NCBI RefSeq assembly: GCF_037404875.1 | Contig: NZ_JBBELO010000032.1 | Span: forward strand, 1-64,000 | Origin: Orlajensenia sp037404875 | Lineage (GTDB): Bacteria; Actinomycetota; Actinomycetes; Actinomycetales; Microbacteriaceae | Length of the DNA: 64,000 nt | Direction of reading: 5' to 3' | Shown: one piece after another, positions 51,181 to 59,621 of the stretch | Layout: every line of letters begins with the position of its first letter | Numbering within the stretch: position 1 is the first letter of the stretch | Made by a program: the position numbers and the translations under genes | The notes under the pieces: model-generated | Database searches by the model: none | What the model saw: only the letters and a program-made list of their open reading frames with translations | What the model was told of the DNA's origin: nothing

Positions 51181-52106
51181 GCCTGGCATCGCTGCACAGC
51201 GTCACCCGCCGCTTCGGCGAGGTGGTGGCGCTCGACGACGTGAGCATCGACATCCGGCCCGGAAGCATCGTCGGCCTTCTCGGTCCCAACGGCGCGGGCA
51301 AGACGACGGTGCTCTCCCTGCTCACCGGCCTGCGCCGGCCGAGCAGTGGCGAGGTGCTGCTGTTCGGCGGTTCGCCGCGCGACTATCGCAATCGGCAGCG
51401 GCTCGGCTCCACGCCGCAGGAGTCCGCTCTGCCGCCGACCCTGCGGGTCTCAGAGGTGATCGACTATGTCGGCGCGCACTTCGAGAACCGGATGCCGACG
51501 GCCGCGCTCGCCGAGGAGTTCGGCCTCGAGTCGCTGCTGCGCCGCCAGACCGGCTCGCTCTCCGGAGGGCAGAAGCGCCGGCTCTCCGTCGCGCTCGCCT
51601 TCGTGGGGCGCCCAGAACTCGTGCTGCTCGACGAGCCGACGACCGGGCTCGATGTCGAGGGCCGCCGAGCTCTCTGGGATGCCGTGCGGCGCCAGCACGA
51701 GGCGGGCGCGACCGTCGTCATCACCAGTCACTATCTCGAGGAGATCGAGGCCCTCGCCGAACGCGTGCTGGTCATCACGGGCGGGCAGGTCGTCGCCGAC
51801 GACACGCTCGATGCCGTCGTCGCCCGTGTCGGGCTCAGCCAGGTGCGCCTGCGCACGCCGCTTCAGCAGCGCGTCAGCGAACTGCAGGGCGTCGCGCGTT
51901 CCGAGATCGGTGACGACGGCGCCACGACCTTCTCGGTGACGGATGCCGACCGGCTGATCGTCGACATCGTGCGCTCCGGCATCCCGTTCTCCGACCTGGC
52001 GGTGCGGCGGGCGACCCTCGAGGAGGCCTTCCTCGGGCTCACCGAGAACGCGACAGCCCCCGCCGCACCCCAGACAGCACCCGAGATCGAGGAGATGTCG
52101 CGATGA
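51177..52106 (+). CDS. ABC transporter ATP-binding protein (CcmA/DrrA type)
   Basis: A 309-aa exporter ATPase. Walker A GPNGAGKT (about 39-46), signature LSGGQKRRLSVALAF, Walker B LVLLDEPTTGLD and switch His in ITSHYLEEIEALAERV are complete. The C-terminal 90 residues resemble the regulatory extension of DrrA-like ATPases. It pairs with the ABC-2 permease that starts 4 nt inside its end. Exports a drug, lipid or peptide; the cargo is unknown. Confidence 0.95.
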   Translation: MSLASLHSVTRRFGEVVALDDVSIDIRPGSIVGLLGPNGAGKTTVLSLLTGLRRPSSGEVLLFGGSPRDYRNRQRLGSTPQESALPPTLRVSEVIDYVGAHFENRMPTAALAEEFGLESLLRRQTGSLSGGQKRRLSVALAFVGRPELVLLDEPTTGLDVEGRRALWDAVRRQHEAGATVVITSHYLEEIEALAERVLVITGGQVVADDTLDAVVARVGLSQVRLRTPLQQRVSELQGVARSEIGDDGATTFSVTDADRLIVDIVRSGIPFSDLAVRRATLEEAFLGLTENATAPAAPQTAPEIEEMSR

Positions 52107-52855
52107 GCACCTTCGGGCTCACCCTCACCCACGCCAAGTACAACCTCATCGAGACGGCGCGCATCCCGATCGCGCTCATCGGCTCGCTCGTGTTCCCGGC
52201 GCTGGCCCTGCTGTTCTTCGTCATCCCGCAGCGGGTGGTGGCCGAGAACGCGCTCTACGCCACGCAGGCGGTCATCTCGCTCAGCGTGTTCGCCGTCATG
52301 TCGAACGCGCTGTTCAGCTTCGGCCTCACCATCGCGGAGAACCGCGAGAAGCCGTGGGACCCCTACCTGCGCACCTTGCCCGCGCCCGGAGTCGCGCGCG
52401 TGCTCGCCCAGGTCGTCTCCACCGGAGGCCTGGGGCTCGCCGCCATCATCCCCGTGATCGTGCTCGGCGCCCTCTTCACCGCCGCCCAGGCGTCGCCGTT
52501 GCACGTTCTCGCCGGGCTGGTCGCTCTCGCGGTCGGCGCGCTGCCGTTCATGTTCATCGGCATCAGCATCGGCTACGCGATGCCCGCCAAGGCCGCGATC
52601 GCCGTGGTGCAGGTGGTCATGTTCGCCCTGGCCTTCATCGGCGGGCTGTTCCTGCCGCCGCTGCTGTTCGCCGACTGGCTGAACACTCTCTCGACCTTCA
52701 CGCCGTCGCGGCAGGCGCGCGAACTCGTCATCTGGGCGGTGCAGGGCGGAGACCTTGCCCCGTGGGTGTGGATCGGGGTGCTGTCGTGGACGCTGGCGAC
52801 CTTCCTGCTCGCGCTCGTGCTGTTCCGGCGCGACGAGGGCCGGCGTTACCGCTGA
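52103..52855 (+). CDS. ABC-2 type permease
   Basis: A 250-aa permease with six helices in the ABC-2 pattern: N-terminal coupling helix (LTHAKYNLIETARIPIALI), a paired helix region around 55-75, and a C-terminal MFALAFIGGLFLPPLLFADWLNTLSTFTPSRQ segment with the conserved P-x-x-x-F. ATG 52103 overlaps the ATPase stop. It forms the membrane half of the exporter. Confidence 0.93.
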   Translation: MSTFGLTLTHAKYNLIETARIPIALIGSLVFPALALLFFVIPQRVVAENALYATQAVISLSVFAVMSNALFSFGLTIAENREKPWDPYLRTLPAPGVARVLAQVVSTGGLGLAAIIPVIVLGALFTAAQASPLHVLAGLVALAVGALPFMFIGISIGYAMPAKAAIAVVQVVMFALAFIGGLFLPPLLFADWLNTLSTFTPSRQARELVIWAVQGGDLAPWVWIGVLSWTLATFLLALVLFRRDEGRRYR

Positions 52856-52912
52856 TTTCGCGCCGAGCGCAACCCCGGTTCGCGCGCTGCGCGAGAGGAG
52901 CAGGATGGGGGC

Positions 52913-53740
52913 ATGACAGTTCCCACGCTCACGCTCAACGACGGCAACACCATTCCCCAGCTCGGCTTCGGCGTCTTCCGCGTCGATCCCGCTGAGACCG
53001 AGCGCGTCGTCACCGATGCCCTCGAGGTGGGATACCGCCACCTCGACACCGCCCGCATCTACGGCAATGAGAAGGGCGTGGGCCGGGCGATCGCCGACTC
53101 GGGCATCGCGCGCGAGGAGCTCTTCATCACGACGAAGCTGTGGAACGACGACCAGGGCGGCTCTTCCGCGCACAAGGCGTTCGACAAGAGCCTGGACCGA
53201 CTGGGACTCGACTACGTCGACCTCTACCTCATCCACTGGCCGGTGCCGAGCAAGGACCGCTACGTCGAGAGCTGGAAGGCCCTCGAGGAGATCAAGGCCT
53301 CCGGCCGGGCGCGCTCCATCGGCGTCAGCAACTTCCTCGCGCACCACCTCGAGCGACTGCTCGGCGAGACCGAGATCGTGCCCGCCGTCGACCAGATCGA
53401 GCTGCACCCCGCGCACCAGCAGCTCGAGACCACCGCGTTCGCACGTGAGCACGGCATCCACATCGAGGCGTGGGGTCCCCTCGGCCAGGGCAAGTATCCG
53501 CTGTTCGAGGAGCCGGCGGTGGCGGATGCCGCTGCCGCGCACGGCAAGTCGCCCGCCCAGGCGGTGCTGCGCTGGCACATCCAGACCGGCAACATCGTCT
53601 TCCCCAAGTCCAACTCGCGGGAACGCATGGCCGAGAACTTCGACATCTTCGACTTCGAGCTCACCGACGACGAGGTGGCCGCCATCAGTGCCCTCGAGCG
53701 CGGCGGTCGCGTCAGCGCGCATCCCGACGAGGTCGAGTGA
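52913..53740 (+). CDS. Aldo/keto reductase, 2,5-diketo-D-gluconate reductase type (AKR5)
   Basis: A 275-aa AKR with the whole tetrad: HLDTARIYGNEKG (Asp, Tyr), ITTKLWND (Lys), LYLIHWPVP (His), and the NADPH phosphate motif FPKSNSRERMAENFDIFDFEL. It is closely similar in layout to the gene at 34596 and likely reduces dicarbonyls. The DUF255 gene follows after 4 nt, so both are probably co-transcribed. Confidence 0.93.
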   Translation: MTVPTLTLNDGNTIPQLGFGVFRVDPAETERVVTDALEVGYRHLDTARIYGNEKGVGRAIADSGIAREELFITTKLWNDDQGGSSAHKAFDKSLDRLGLDYVDLYLIHWPVPSKDRYVESWKALEEIKASGRARSIGVSNFLAHHLERLLGETEIVPAVDQIELHPAHQQLETTAFAREHGIHIEAWGPLGQGKYPLFEEPAVADAAAAHGKSPAQAVLRWHIQTGNIVFPKSNSRERMAENFDIFDFELTDDEVAAISALERGGRVSAHPDEVE

Positions 53741-53744
53741 GCGC

Positions 53745-55589
53745 GTGAACCGCCTCGCCGCATCCGCGTCCCCCTACCTGCTGCAGCACGCCGACAACCC
53801 CGTCGACTGGTGGCCGTGGGGCGCGGATGCGTTCGCCGAGGCCCGCCGGCGCGACGTGCCGGTGTTCATCTCCATCGGCTACGCCACCTGCCACTGGTGC
53901 CACGTGATGGCGCGCGAAAGCTTCAGCGACCCTGTGGTCGCGGCCTACCTTAACGACAACTTCGTGAGCATCAAGGTCGACCGCGAGGAGCATCCCGACG
54001 TCGACGCGAGCTACATCACGGCGGCGGGCGTGTTCACCCGCAACCTCGGCTGGCCGCTGTCGATCTTCGCGACACCGGCCGGGCTCACCTTCTTCGCCGG
54101 CACCTACTTTCCGCCGCGTCCCGTCGGCAACACACCCGAGTTCCTGCGGGTGCTCGGTGCGGTGACCGATGCCTGGGCGAACCGACGCGACGAGCTCACC
54201 ACGCAGGCCGAGGCGATCGGGCAGGCCATCGCCACGGCTTCCGTGCGCGCGGGCGAGGGAGCCGGGCTGCCCGACGTCGCCGCGCTCGAGGCGGCGGGCG
54301 CGATGCTCGCAGAGCAGGAGGACCGCCAGTACGGCGGCTTCGGCGACGAGCCCAAGTTCCCGGTGGCGACGGTGCTCGGTTTCCTGCTCGAGCTCGGGGG
54401 AGAGGGCGACGCGCTCGCCGCCCGCACCCTCAAGGGGCTCGGCGCATCCGGGCTGCGCGACAGCGTCGAAGGGGGCTTCTTCCGCTACGCCACCCGGCGC
54501 GACTGGACCGACCCGCACTACGAGCGGATGCTCTACGACAACGCCCTGCTGCTCGAGGACTACACCGCCGCCTGGCTGGCCGACCCGGGTCGGGAGTGGG
54601 CGGGTCTGGTCGCCGACGGGATCGCACGGTTCCTGACCGGCGTCCTGCAGCTGCCGAGCGGCGGCTTCGCGAGCGGACAGGACTCCGAGAGCGTCGTCGA
54701 CGGCGCCCGCACGGAGGGTGGCTACTACCGGCTCGACGAGGAGGCCCGAAGCCGGCAGAAGCCGCCCGCGCTGGACCGCAAGGTGCTCAGCGGCTGGAAC
54801 GGCCTGGCGATCGCCGCGCTGGCACGCGCCGGATTCGCATTCGACCGGCCCGACTGGCTGCAGGCTGCCCGGCGCGCGGCCGACGACCTTCTCGAGCGAC
54901 ACGTGCTCGATGACCGCCTGGTGCGCGCCTCCCTCGACGGCCGGGCCTCGGATGCGGTGGCCACGCTCGAGGACTACGGCATGCTCGCGGGCGGACTCGT
55001 CGCGCTCGGCACCGCGACGGGCGACGTGCGCTACGCCGAGGCCGCGCGGGGACTCATCGACGCGACGCTGACCGAGTCCGACGATGCCGGCGCGTTCACG
55101 ATGCCCGGCGGAGCCGATCCCGTGCTCGTGGCCAACGGCATCGCGCTCGCGGCCGATCCCAGCGAGGGTGCCTACCCATCGGGAATCAGCGCCTGCGCGG
55201 ATGCCGCCTACCGCCTCTACCTGCTCACCGGCGATCGCCGCTACCGCGATGCCGCCGAAGCGGCGCTCGCCCCCCTCGGGCAGGACGCCCTGCGTGTCCC
55301 CCTCGCCTTCGGCGGCGCGCTCGCGACCATGCGCCGTCTTGCCGCTCCCGTGACCCAGCTCGTGACCGTGCTCTCCGAGGTGACGCCGGCGCATGACCCG
55401 CTCGTCGCCGCCAGTCGCAGGCGCACCGCATCCGTCGTCACGATCGTCACCGACGCACAGGCACAGCAGTGGGCGGATGCCGGCTTCGAGCTGCTCGAGG
55501 CGCGCACGAGCCGCGAGGGCCGAGCCGCCGCCTACCTCTGCGAGCAGTTCACCTGCCGTCTTCCGGTCACCGAGGCGTCTGCCCTCTAG
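53745..55589 (+). CDS. DUF255 thioredoxin-fold/glycosidase-like protein (YyaL/SPATA20 family)
   Basis: A 614-aa protein. The N-terminal thioredoxin-like domain begins SPYLLQHADNPVDWWPWG and holds the unusual redox motif CHWCH (Cys49, Cys52); the rest is an (alpha/alpha)6-barrel similar to cellobiose epimerases and N-acylglucosamine epimerases (for example HYERMLYDNALLL, SGWNGLAIAAL). The start is GTG 53745. Function is unresolved in the whole family; a redox-linked sugar or protein modification has been suggested from structure only. Its length is slightly below the usual 670-700. Confidence 0.93.
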   Translation: MNRLAASASPYLLQHADNPVDWWPWGADAFAEARRRDVPVFISIGYATCHWCHVMARESFSDPVVAAYLNDNFVSIKVDREEHPDVDASYITAAGVFTRNLGWPLSIFATPAGLTFFAGTYFPPRPVGNTPEFLRVLGAVTDAWANRRDELTTQAEAIGQAIATASVRAGEGAGLPDVAALEAAGAMLAEQEDRQYGGFGDEPKFPVATVLGFLLELGGEGDALAARTLKGLGASGLRDSVEGGFFRYATRRDWTDPHYERMLYDNALLLEDYTAAWLADPGREWAGLVADGIARFLTGVLQLPSGGFASGQDSESVVDGARTEGGYYRLDEEARSRQKPPALDRKVLSGWNGLAIAALARAGFAFDRPDWLQAARRAADDLLERHVLDDRLVRASLDGRASDAVATLEDYGMLAGGLVALGTATGDVRYAEAARGLIDATLTESDDAGAFTMPGGADPVLVANGIALAADPSEGAYPSGISACADAAYRLYLLTGDRRYRDAAEAALAPLGQDALRVPLAFGGALATMRRLAAPVTQLVTVLSEVTPAHDPLVAASRRRTASVVTIVTDAQAQQWADAGFELLEARTSREGRAAAYLCEQFTCRLPVTEASAL

Positions 55590-55606
55590 CAAGTCGGAGC
55601 GCAGGG

Positions 55607-55644
55607 TGCCGTTTCTTACGGCATGTTTCGACTCTTACGCCGTG
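55607..55644. promoter_or_regulatory. TTACG(G/C)C motif cluster before the FMN reductase
   Basis: TGCCGT-TTCTT-ACGGCA (55607-55623) is a perfect 6-bp inverted repeat, and TTACGGCATG (55616) recurs as TTACGCCGTG (55635), 19 nt apart. The -10-like TAGCGT (55680-55685) lies downstream. Confidence 0.4.
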
Positions 55645-55692
55645 TTGCTGGCGCCCTCGCGCACCGGCCGAGCGGAGCCTAGCGTCGCTGGC

Positions 55693-56286
55693 ATGAGCAG
55701 CATTCTGAACGTCGTCGCCGTCTCGGGCAGCCTGCAGGCGCCCTCGAAGACGACCTCACTCGTGCACGAGATCATCCGGGTGCTCGAGGCGACCCTCGAG
55801 GGAGCGGTGCAGGTTCGTGCGCACGTGATCGAGCTCGCCCAAGACGGAAGGGCCTTCGCAGGTGCCCTCACGCGGGACGAGCTGCCGCCCGCCGCCGAGC
55901 AACAGCTTCGCGCCATCGAGAATGCGGACCTGCTCGTCGTGGCCAGCCCGGTCTACCGAGCGAGCTTCACCGGGCTGTTCAAGCACGTGTTCGACTTCGT
56001 CGGGCAGTACGCGCTCATCGACAAGCCGGTGCTGCTGGCCGCGACGGGCGGCAGTGACCGGCACGCGCTCATCATCGACCACCAGTTCCGCCCGCTGTTC
56101 TCGTTCTTCCAGGCCCTCACGCTGCCCCTCGGGGTCTACGCGAAGGACTCGGACTTCACCGACTACCGCGTCAGCAACCCGGCGCTCGACGAGCGCATCG
56201 AACAGGCCATCAGCCGCGGCCTGCCGATCATCCGCGCCCGCTTCGTCGCCGACGCGGACGTCTCGCCGTACGTCGGCACCTGGTGA
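55693..56286 (+). CDS. NAD(P)H-dependent FMN reductase (MsuE-like)
   Basis: A 197-aa flavodoxin-like reductase: VAVSGSLQAPSKTTSLV (about 8-24) binds FMN phosphate, and ENADLLVVASPVYRASFTGLFKHVFDF (about 75-101) forms the active face. It supplies reduced FMN to luciferase-type monooxygenases; two such genes are in this window (41434 and 57725). ATG 55693 is 7 nt after TAGCGT. The class V PLP gene overlaps its stop (GTGA), so the two are coupled. Confidence 0.93.
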   Translation: MSSILNVVAVSGSLQAPSKTTSLVHEIIRVLEATLEGAVQVRAHVIELAQDGRAFAGALTRDELPPAAEQQLRAIENADLLVVASPVYRASFTGLFKHVFDFVGQYALIDKPVLLAATGGSDRHALIIDHQFRPLFSFFQALTLPLGVYAKDSDFTDYRVSNPALDERIEQAISRGLPIIRARFVADADVSPYVGTW

Positions 56287-57614
56287 TCACGGTGCCGCGG
56301 GCCGATCGCGCTCTCCTGCCGGTCGTGGGCGGGGAGCTGCGCGTGCCACTCGTGACGGGCGGCGAGACGCGCGCCGTCAACCTCGATTACGCGGCCAGCG
56401 CGCCCGCGCTCGTGTCCGTCGCCGATCACCTCGCGGAGTTGCTGCCCCTCTACGCGAGCGTGCATCGCGGTGCGGGGTACGCCTCGCAGGTGAGCACCTC
56501 GACCTACGAGAACGCCCGGCGCATCGTCGCCGATCACGTCGGCGCCCGCCCCGACGATGTCGTGGTATTCACCCGCAACACGACGGATGCGCTGGGCCTG
56601 CTCGCCTCGGCGGTTCCGGGCGAGACGGTCCTGCTCGACATCGAGCACCATGCGAACCTGCTGCCCTGGCAGGGGCGGCGCTCGCGCATCGTGGCTTCGG
56701 CGGACACCCTCGCCGAGACGCTGTCACGGCTGGAGGCCGAACTGGCCGCCCGCCCGGCCGCGCTCGTGACCGTGACGGGTGCCAGCAACGTGACCGGCGA
56801 GGTACTCCCGCTGCCCGAGATCGCGACGATCGCCCACCGGCACGGCGCCCGGCTCGCGGTCGACGGCGCCCAACTGGTGCCGCACCGCCTCGTCGACCTC
56901 CAGGCGACCGGCATCGACTACCTGTCGTTCTCGGGGCACAAGGCCTACGCGCCCTTCGGAGCCGGCGCCCTCGTCGGCCGTCGTGACTGGCTCGACGCGG
57001 CCCCTCCCTATCTCGCGGGCGGCGGCGCCGTCTCGAACGTGACGGTGCACGGCGCCCAGTGGCATCCGACGCCCGCCCGCCACGAGGCGGGATCACCCAA
57101 CGTGCTCGGTGCGGCGACCCTCGCGCGGGCGTTGCAGGAGCTCGGCCGGCTCGACCCGGACGAATGGTCCGCCCACGACGCGGCGCTTCGCGAGCACCTC
57201 GCCACCGGCCTGGCTGCCCTGCCCGGAGTGCGCGTGCTGCGCATCTTCGACGACAGCACGGGCGCCGTCGGCGTGGTCTCGTTCGTCATCGATGGCCTTC
57301 CCTCCGGCCTCGTCGCCGCCGCCCTCTCGGCCGAGCACGGCATCGGCCTGCGCGACGGCCTGTTCTGCGCGCATCCACTGCTCGCCCGCCTCGGCATCGA
57401 CGCGCCCGCCCTGCGCGCGAGCTTCGGCGTCGGCTCGACGCGGGCGGATGCGGATGCCCTGCTCGCCGCTCTCGGCGCCATCATCGCGACCGGGCCGGCG
57501 TGGCGCTACGAGCGTGCGGCCGACGGCGAGTGGGCGCCCGTCGACGACGCCCGGCACCGGCCGGAGTGGGCGAGCCCGCACGAGGCCTCCGTGCGCTTCG
57601 GCTGCGTCGCCTGA
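56283..57614 (+). CDS. Class V PLP aminotransferase/cysteine desulfurase-like enzyme
   Basis: A 443-aa fold-type I PLP enzyme. The cofactor Lys220 is in YLSFSGHKAYAPFGAG, the Asp-x-Ala-x-x-x-x-His set in AVDGAQLVPHRLVD, and a His-containing loop in LLDIEHHANLLPW, all typical of cysteine desulfurase/selenocysteine lyase-like proteins. A catalytic Cys loop typical of SufS is not obvious, so it may be a lyase or aminotransferase rather than a desulfurase. The start is GTG 56283, coupled to the FMN reductase. It probably handles a sulfur amino-acid product. Confidence 0.9.
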   Translation: MITVPRADRALLPVVGGELRVPLVTGGETRAVNLDYAASAPALVSVADHLAELLPLYASVHRGAGYASQVSTSTYENARRIVADHVGARPDDVVVFTRNTTDALGLLASAVPGETVLLDIEHHANLLPWQGRRSRIVASADTLAETLSRLEAELAARPAALVTVTGASNVTGEVLPLPEIATIAHRHGARLAVDGAQLVPHRLVDLQATGIDYLSFSGHKAYAPFGAGALVGRRDWLDAAPPYLAGGGAVSNVTVHGAQWHPTPARHEAGSPNVLGAATLARALQELGRLDPDEWSAHDAALREHLATGLAALPGVRVLRIFDDSTGAVGVVSFVIDGLPSGLVAAALSAEHGIGLRDGLFCAHPLLARLGIDAPALRASFGVGSTRADADALLAALGAIIATGPAWRYERAADGEWAPVDDARHRPEWASPHEASVRFGCVA

Positions 57615-57647
57615 GCGGACGGCCTCGTCAAGCATCGATCGCCGAGG

Positions 57648-57684
57648 TTACGCCCGGTTTCCGCGTGTGAACGCACGGGCGTAA
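57648..57684. promoter_or_regulatory. TTACGCCCG inverted repeat before the second monooxygenase
   Basis: TTACGCCCG (57648-57656) and CGGGCGTAA (57676-57684) are exact complements with a 19-nt spacer, 29 nt upstream of the -10-like TAGCGT (57713-57718). Confidence 0.5.
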
Positions 57685-57724
57685 TACGGTCGCGGCCCCG
57701 GCTGCGGTTACCTAGCGTCGCAGC

Positions 57725-59143
57725 ATGAGCAGACGAGAGCACCTCATCCTCGGAGCGATGTTCCGTGCCCTGGGCGCCTACCCCTCGGGCTGGCGGTACC
57801 CCGGCGCGCACAACGATCCGCGCCGCGACCCCGCCGTGCTGCGCCGCACGGCCAAGCTCGCGGAGCAGGCGCATCTCGACTACCTCTTCTTCGGCGACTG
57901 GCTGGCCACCGGGCACGACCTCGAGGTGCGCGACCCCTACCTGCTCGCCCGCATCGACCCGATCAGCGCCGTGACCTACCTCGCCGGCATCACGAAGCGC
58001 ATCGGCCTGATCGCCACGGCGAACACGACCTACAGCGACCCGTACACGCTGGCGCGCACCACGGCATCCGTCGACCTGCTGAGCGGTGGCCGGGCAGGGC
58101 TCAACCTCGTGACGGGCGCCGAGCCACGGGCGGCGGCCAACCACGGTCGTGACGAGCACTGGGGCAACGAGCACCGCTACGACCAGGCGGAGGAGTTCAT
58201 CCAGGCGCTGCGTCTGCTCTGGGACAGCTGGGAGGACGACGCCTTCGTGCGCGACCGCGTCGGCGGAGAGCTCATCGATCCGGCGAAGCTGCATTCCGCG
58301 GACTTCCGGGGAGAGCATGTGCAGGTCGCGGGTGCGCTGAACGTCGTGCGGCCGCCGCAGGGCCAGTTGCCGCTCGTGCACGCGGGAACCTCGCTCCGTT
58401 CCCGGCAGTTGGCCGCCGCATCCGCCGATCTGGCGCTCGTGGCCGTGCCCACGCTCGAGGAGGCCGTGCAACTGAGCAGCCAATTGCGTGCCCAGGCGAG
58501 TGCTGCCGGCCGGGATGCGACGCAGCTGCGCGTCATCACGCCGGTGCTGCCCGTTGTCGCCGGCTCCCGGGAGCAGGCATGGGCGATCTTCGACGAGCTC
58601 CTCCGTCTCGTGCCGGTCGACGACGGCGCGTCGCCGCTGCCTGCCGAGCTGCTGGCCGGCCGCGGCATCCGCACGCTCTCCCAGGCGGTCGGAGTCGCGC
58701 TGGGACCGCAGCCGCTCGACACGGAGGTCACGCGCCGACTGGCTGCGCGCTTCAGCGACGTGGGGCAGCGCCTCATCGCCACGGTCGCCGAGCGCACGGG
58801 CCGCCGCGTCGGCGACGCCGAGCGACCCGTCACGCTACGGCACCTGCTGGTCACCCACCTGGTGCCCTCGGCCGCCATCGTCGGGTCACCCGCGGTCGTC
58901 GCCGATCGACTGCAGGACTGGTTCGAGGCGGGTGCCGTCGACGGCTTCAACGTGCTGAGCGCGTACCTGGGGGAGCAGTTCGAGGCGTTCACCGGCCTCG
59001 TCGTGCCGGAGTTGGTGCGCCGGGGCCTGTTCCGCTCGGAGTACGACGGAACCACGCTGCGCGACCACCTCGGGCTCGAGCGGCCGGAGAACGTGCACGC
59101 GGCGGCCCGCGAGACGCGTCAGCCCCTGCGCGCGCACGGCTGA
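57725..59143 (+). CDS. LLM-class flavin monooxygenase (NtaA/SnaA/SoxA/DszA type), second copy
   Basis: A 472-aa FMNH2-dependent monooxygenase: YPSGWRYPGAHNDPRRDPAVLRRTAKLAEQAHLDYLFFGDWL at the start, core SGGRAGLNLVTGAEPRAAANHG (about 120-141) and LVHAGTSLRSRQLAAASADLALV. Like the first copy it likely oxidises an organosulfur or amine compound. It has its own leaderless start (TAGCGT, 6 nt) although it lies 110 nt after the class V PLP gene. With the FMN reductase upstream and an ABC importer downstream it forms a scavenging set. Confidence 0.92.
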   Translation: MSRREHLILGAMFRALGAYPSGWRYPGAHNDPRRDPAVLRRTAKLAEQAHLDYLFFGDWLATGHDLEVRDPYLLARIDPISAVTYLAGITKRIGLIATANTTYSDPYTLARTTASVDLLSGGRAGLNLVTGAEPRAAANHGRDEHWGNEHRYDQAEEFIQALRLLWDSWEDDAFVRDRVGGELIDPAKLHSADFRGEHVQVAGALNVVRPPQGQLPLVHAGTSLRSRQLAAASADLALVAVPTLEEAVQLSSQLRAQASAAGRDATQLRVITPVLPVVAGSREQAWAIFDELLRLVPVDDGASPLPAELLAGRGIRTLSQAVGVALGPQPLDTEVTRRLAARFSDVGQRLIATVAERTGRRVGDAERPVTLRHLLVTHLVPSAAIVGSPAVVADRLQDWFEAGAVDGFNVLSAYLGEQFEAFTGLVVPELVRRGLFRSEYDGTTLRDHLGLERPENVHAAARETRQPLRAHG

Positions 59144-59150
59144 GATACCC

Positions 59151-59486
59151 CTAGGCCGCGTGCGGCAGACGAGCGAGCACCGACCAGACCGCGGTCGAAA
59201 GGTCGGGGTGCTCGAGCGCGATCGCCCGCAGCAGCCCGTACTCGAACGCCTCGGCAGCGCCGGCCGGCGCGGTGGGGTGGTGCGCCCGCGCCCGCTCCCG
59301 GCTCAGACGCCCATCGGCCAGGCGCTCCGCACGGATGGTGGCGACCACCTGCTCGTCGACGCTCGGCAGATCCGGAAGGAACTCCCACGGATCCTCCCCC
59401 TGCCGGCACTTGATCTCGATGACGGTCGCGAGCTCGTCCGCTGCTTCTCTGCGCAGCTGTTCGAGACTCACCTGTGCTTCTCTCAT
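59151..59486 (-). CDS. Protein of unknown function (111 aa)
   Basis: A small acidic soluble protein: a helical N-terminus (REAQVSLEQLRREAADELATVIEIKCRQ) with one Cys, a Pro-containing middle (PWEFLPDLPS) and further helices. No motif is recognised. ATG 59486 follows GGAGGAGGTGACGG, a strong ribosome-binding site, so translation is likely. It is convergent with the monooxygenase and divergent from the helicase. It may be a partner of the helicase or unrelated. Confidence 0.72.
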   Translation of the reverse strand: MREAQVSLEQLRREAADELATVIEIKCRQGEDPWEFLPDLPSVDEQVVATIRAERLADGRLSRERARAHHPTAPAGAAEAFEYGLLRAIALEHPDLSTAVWSVLARLPHAA

Positions 59487-59621
59487 GGCCGTCACCTCCT
59501 CCCCGCCGACCACGATACGTGCGGCATATGTCGCTCCGGTTAACGGCCGCGTTGCACGGCGTCACGAAACCGACATTCTCTCGAACTCCTGGTGCGAGCC
59601 CTCAGCTTAGACTCGAACACC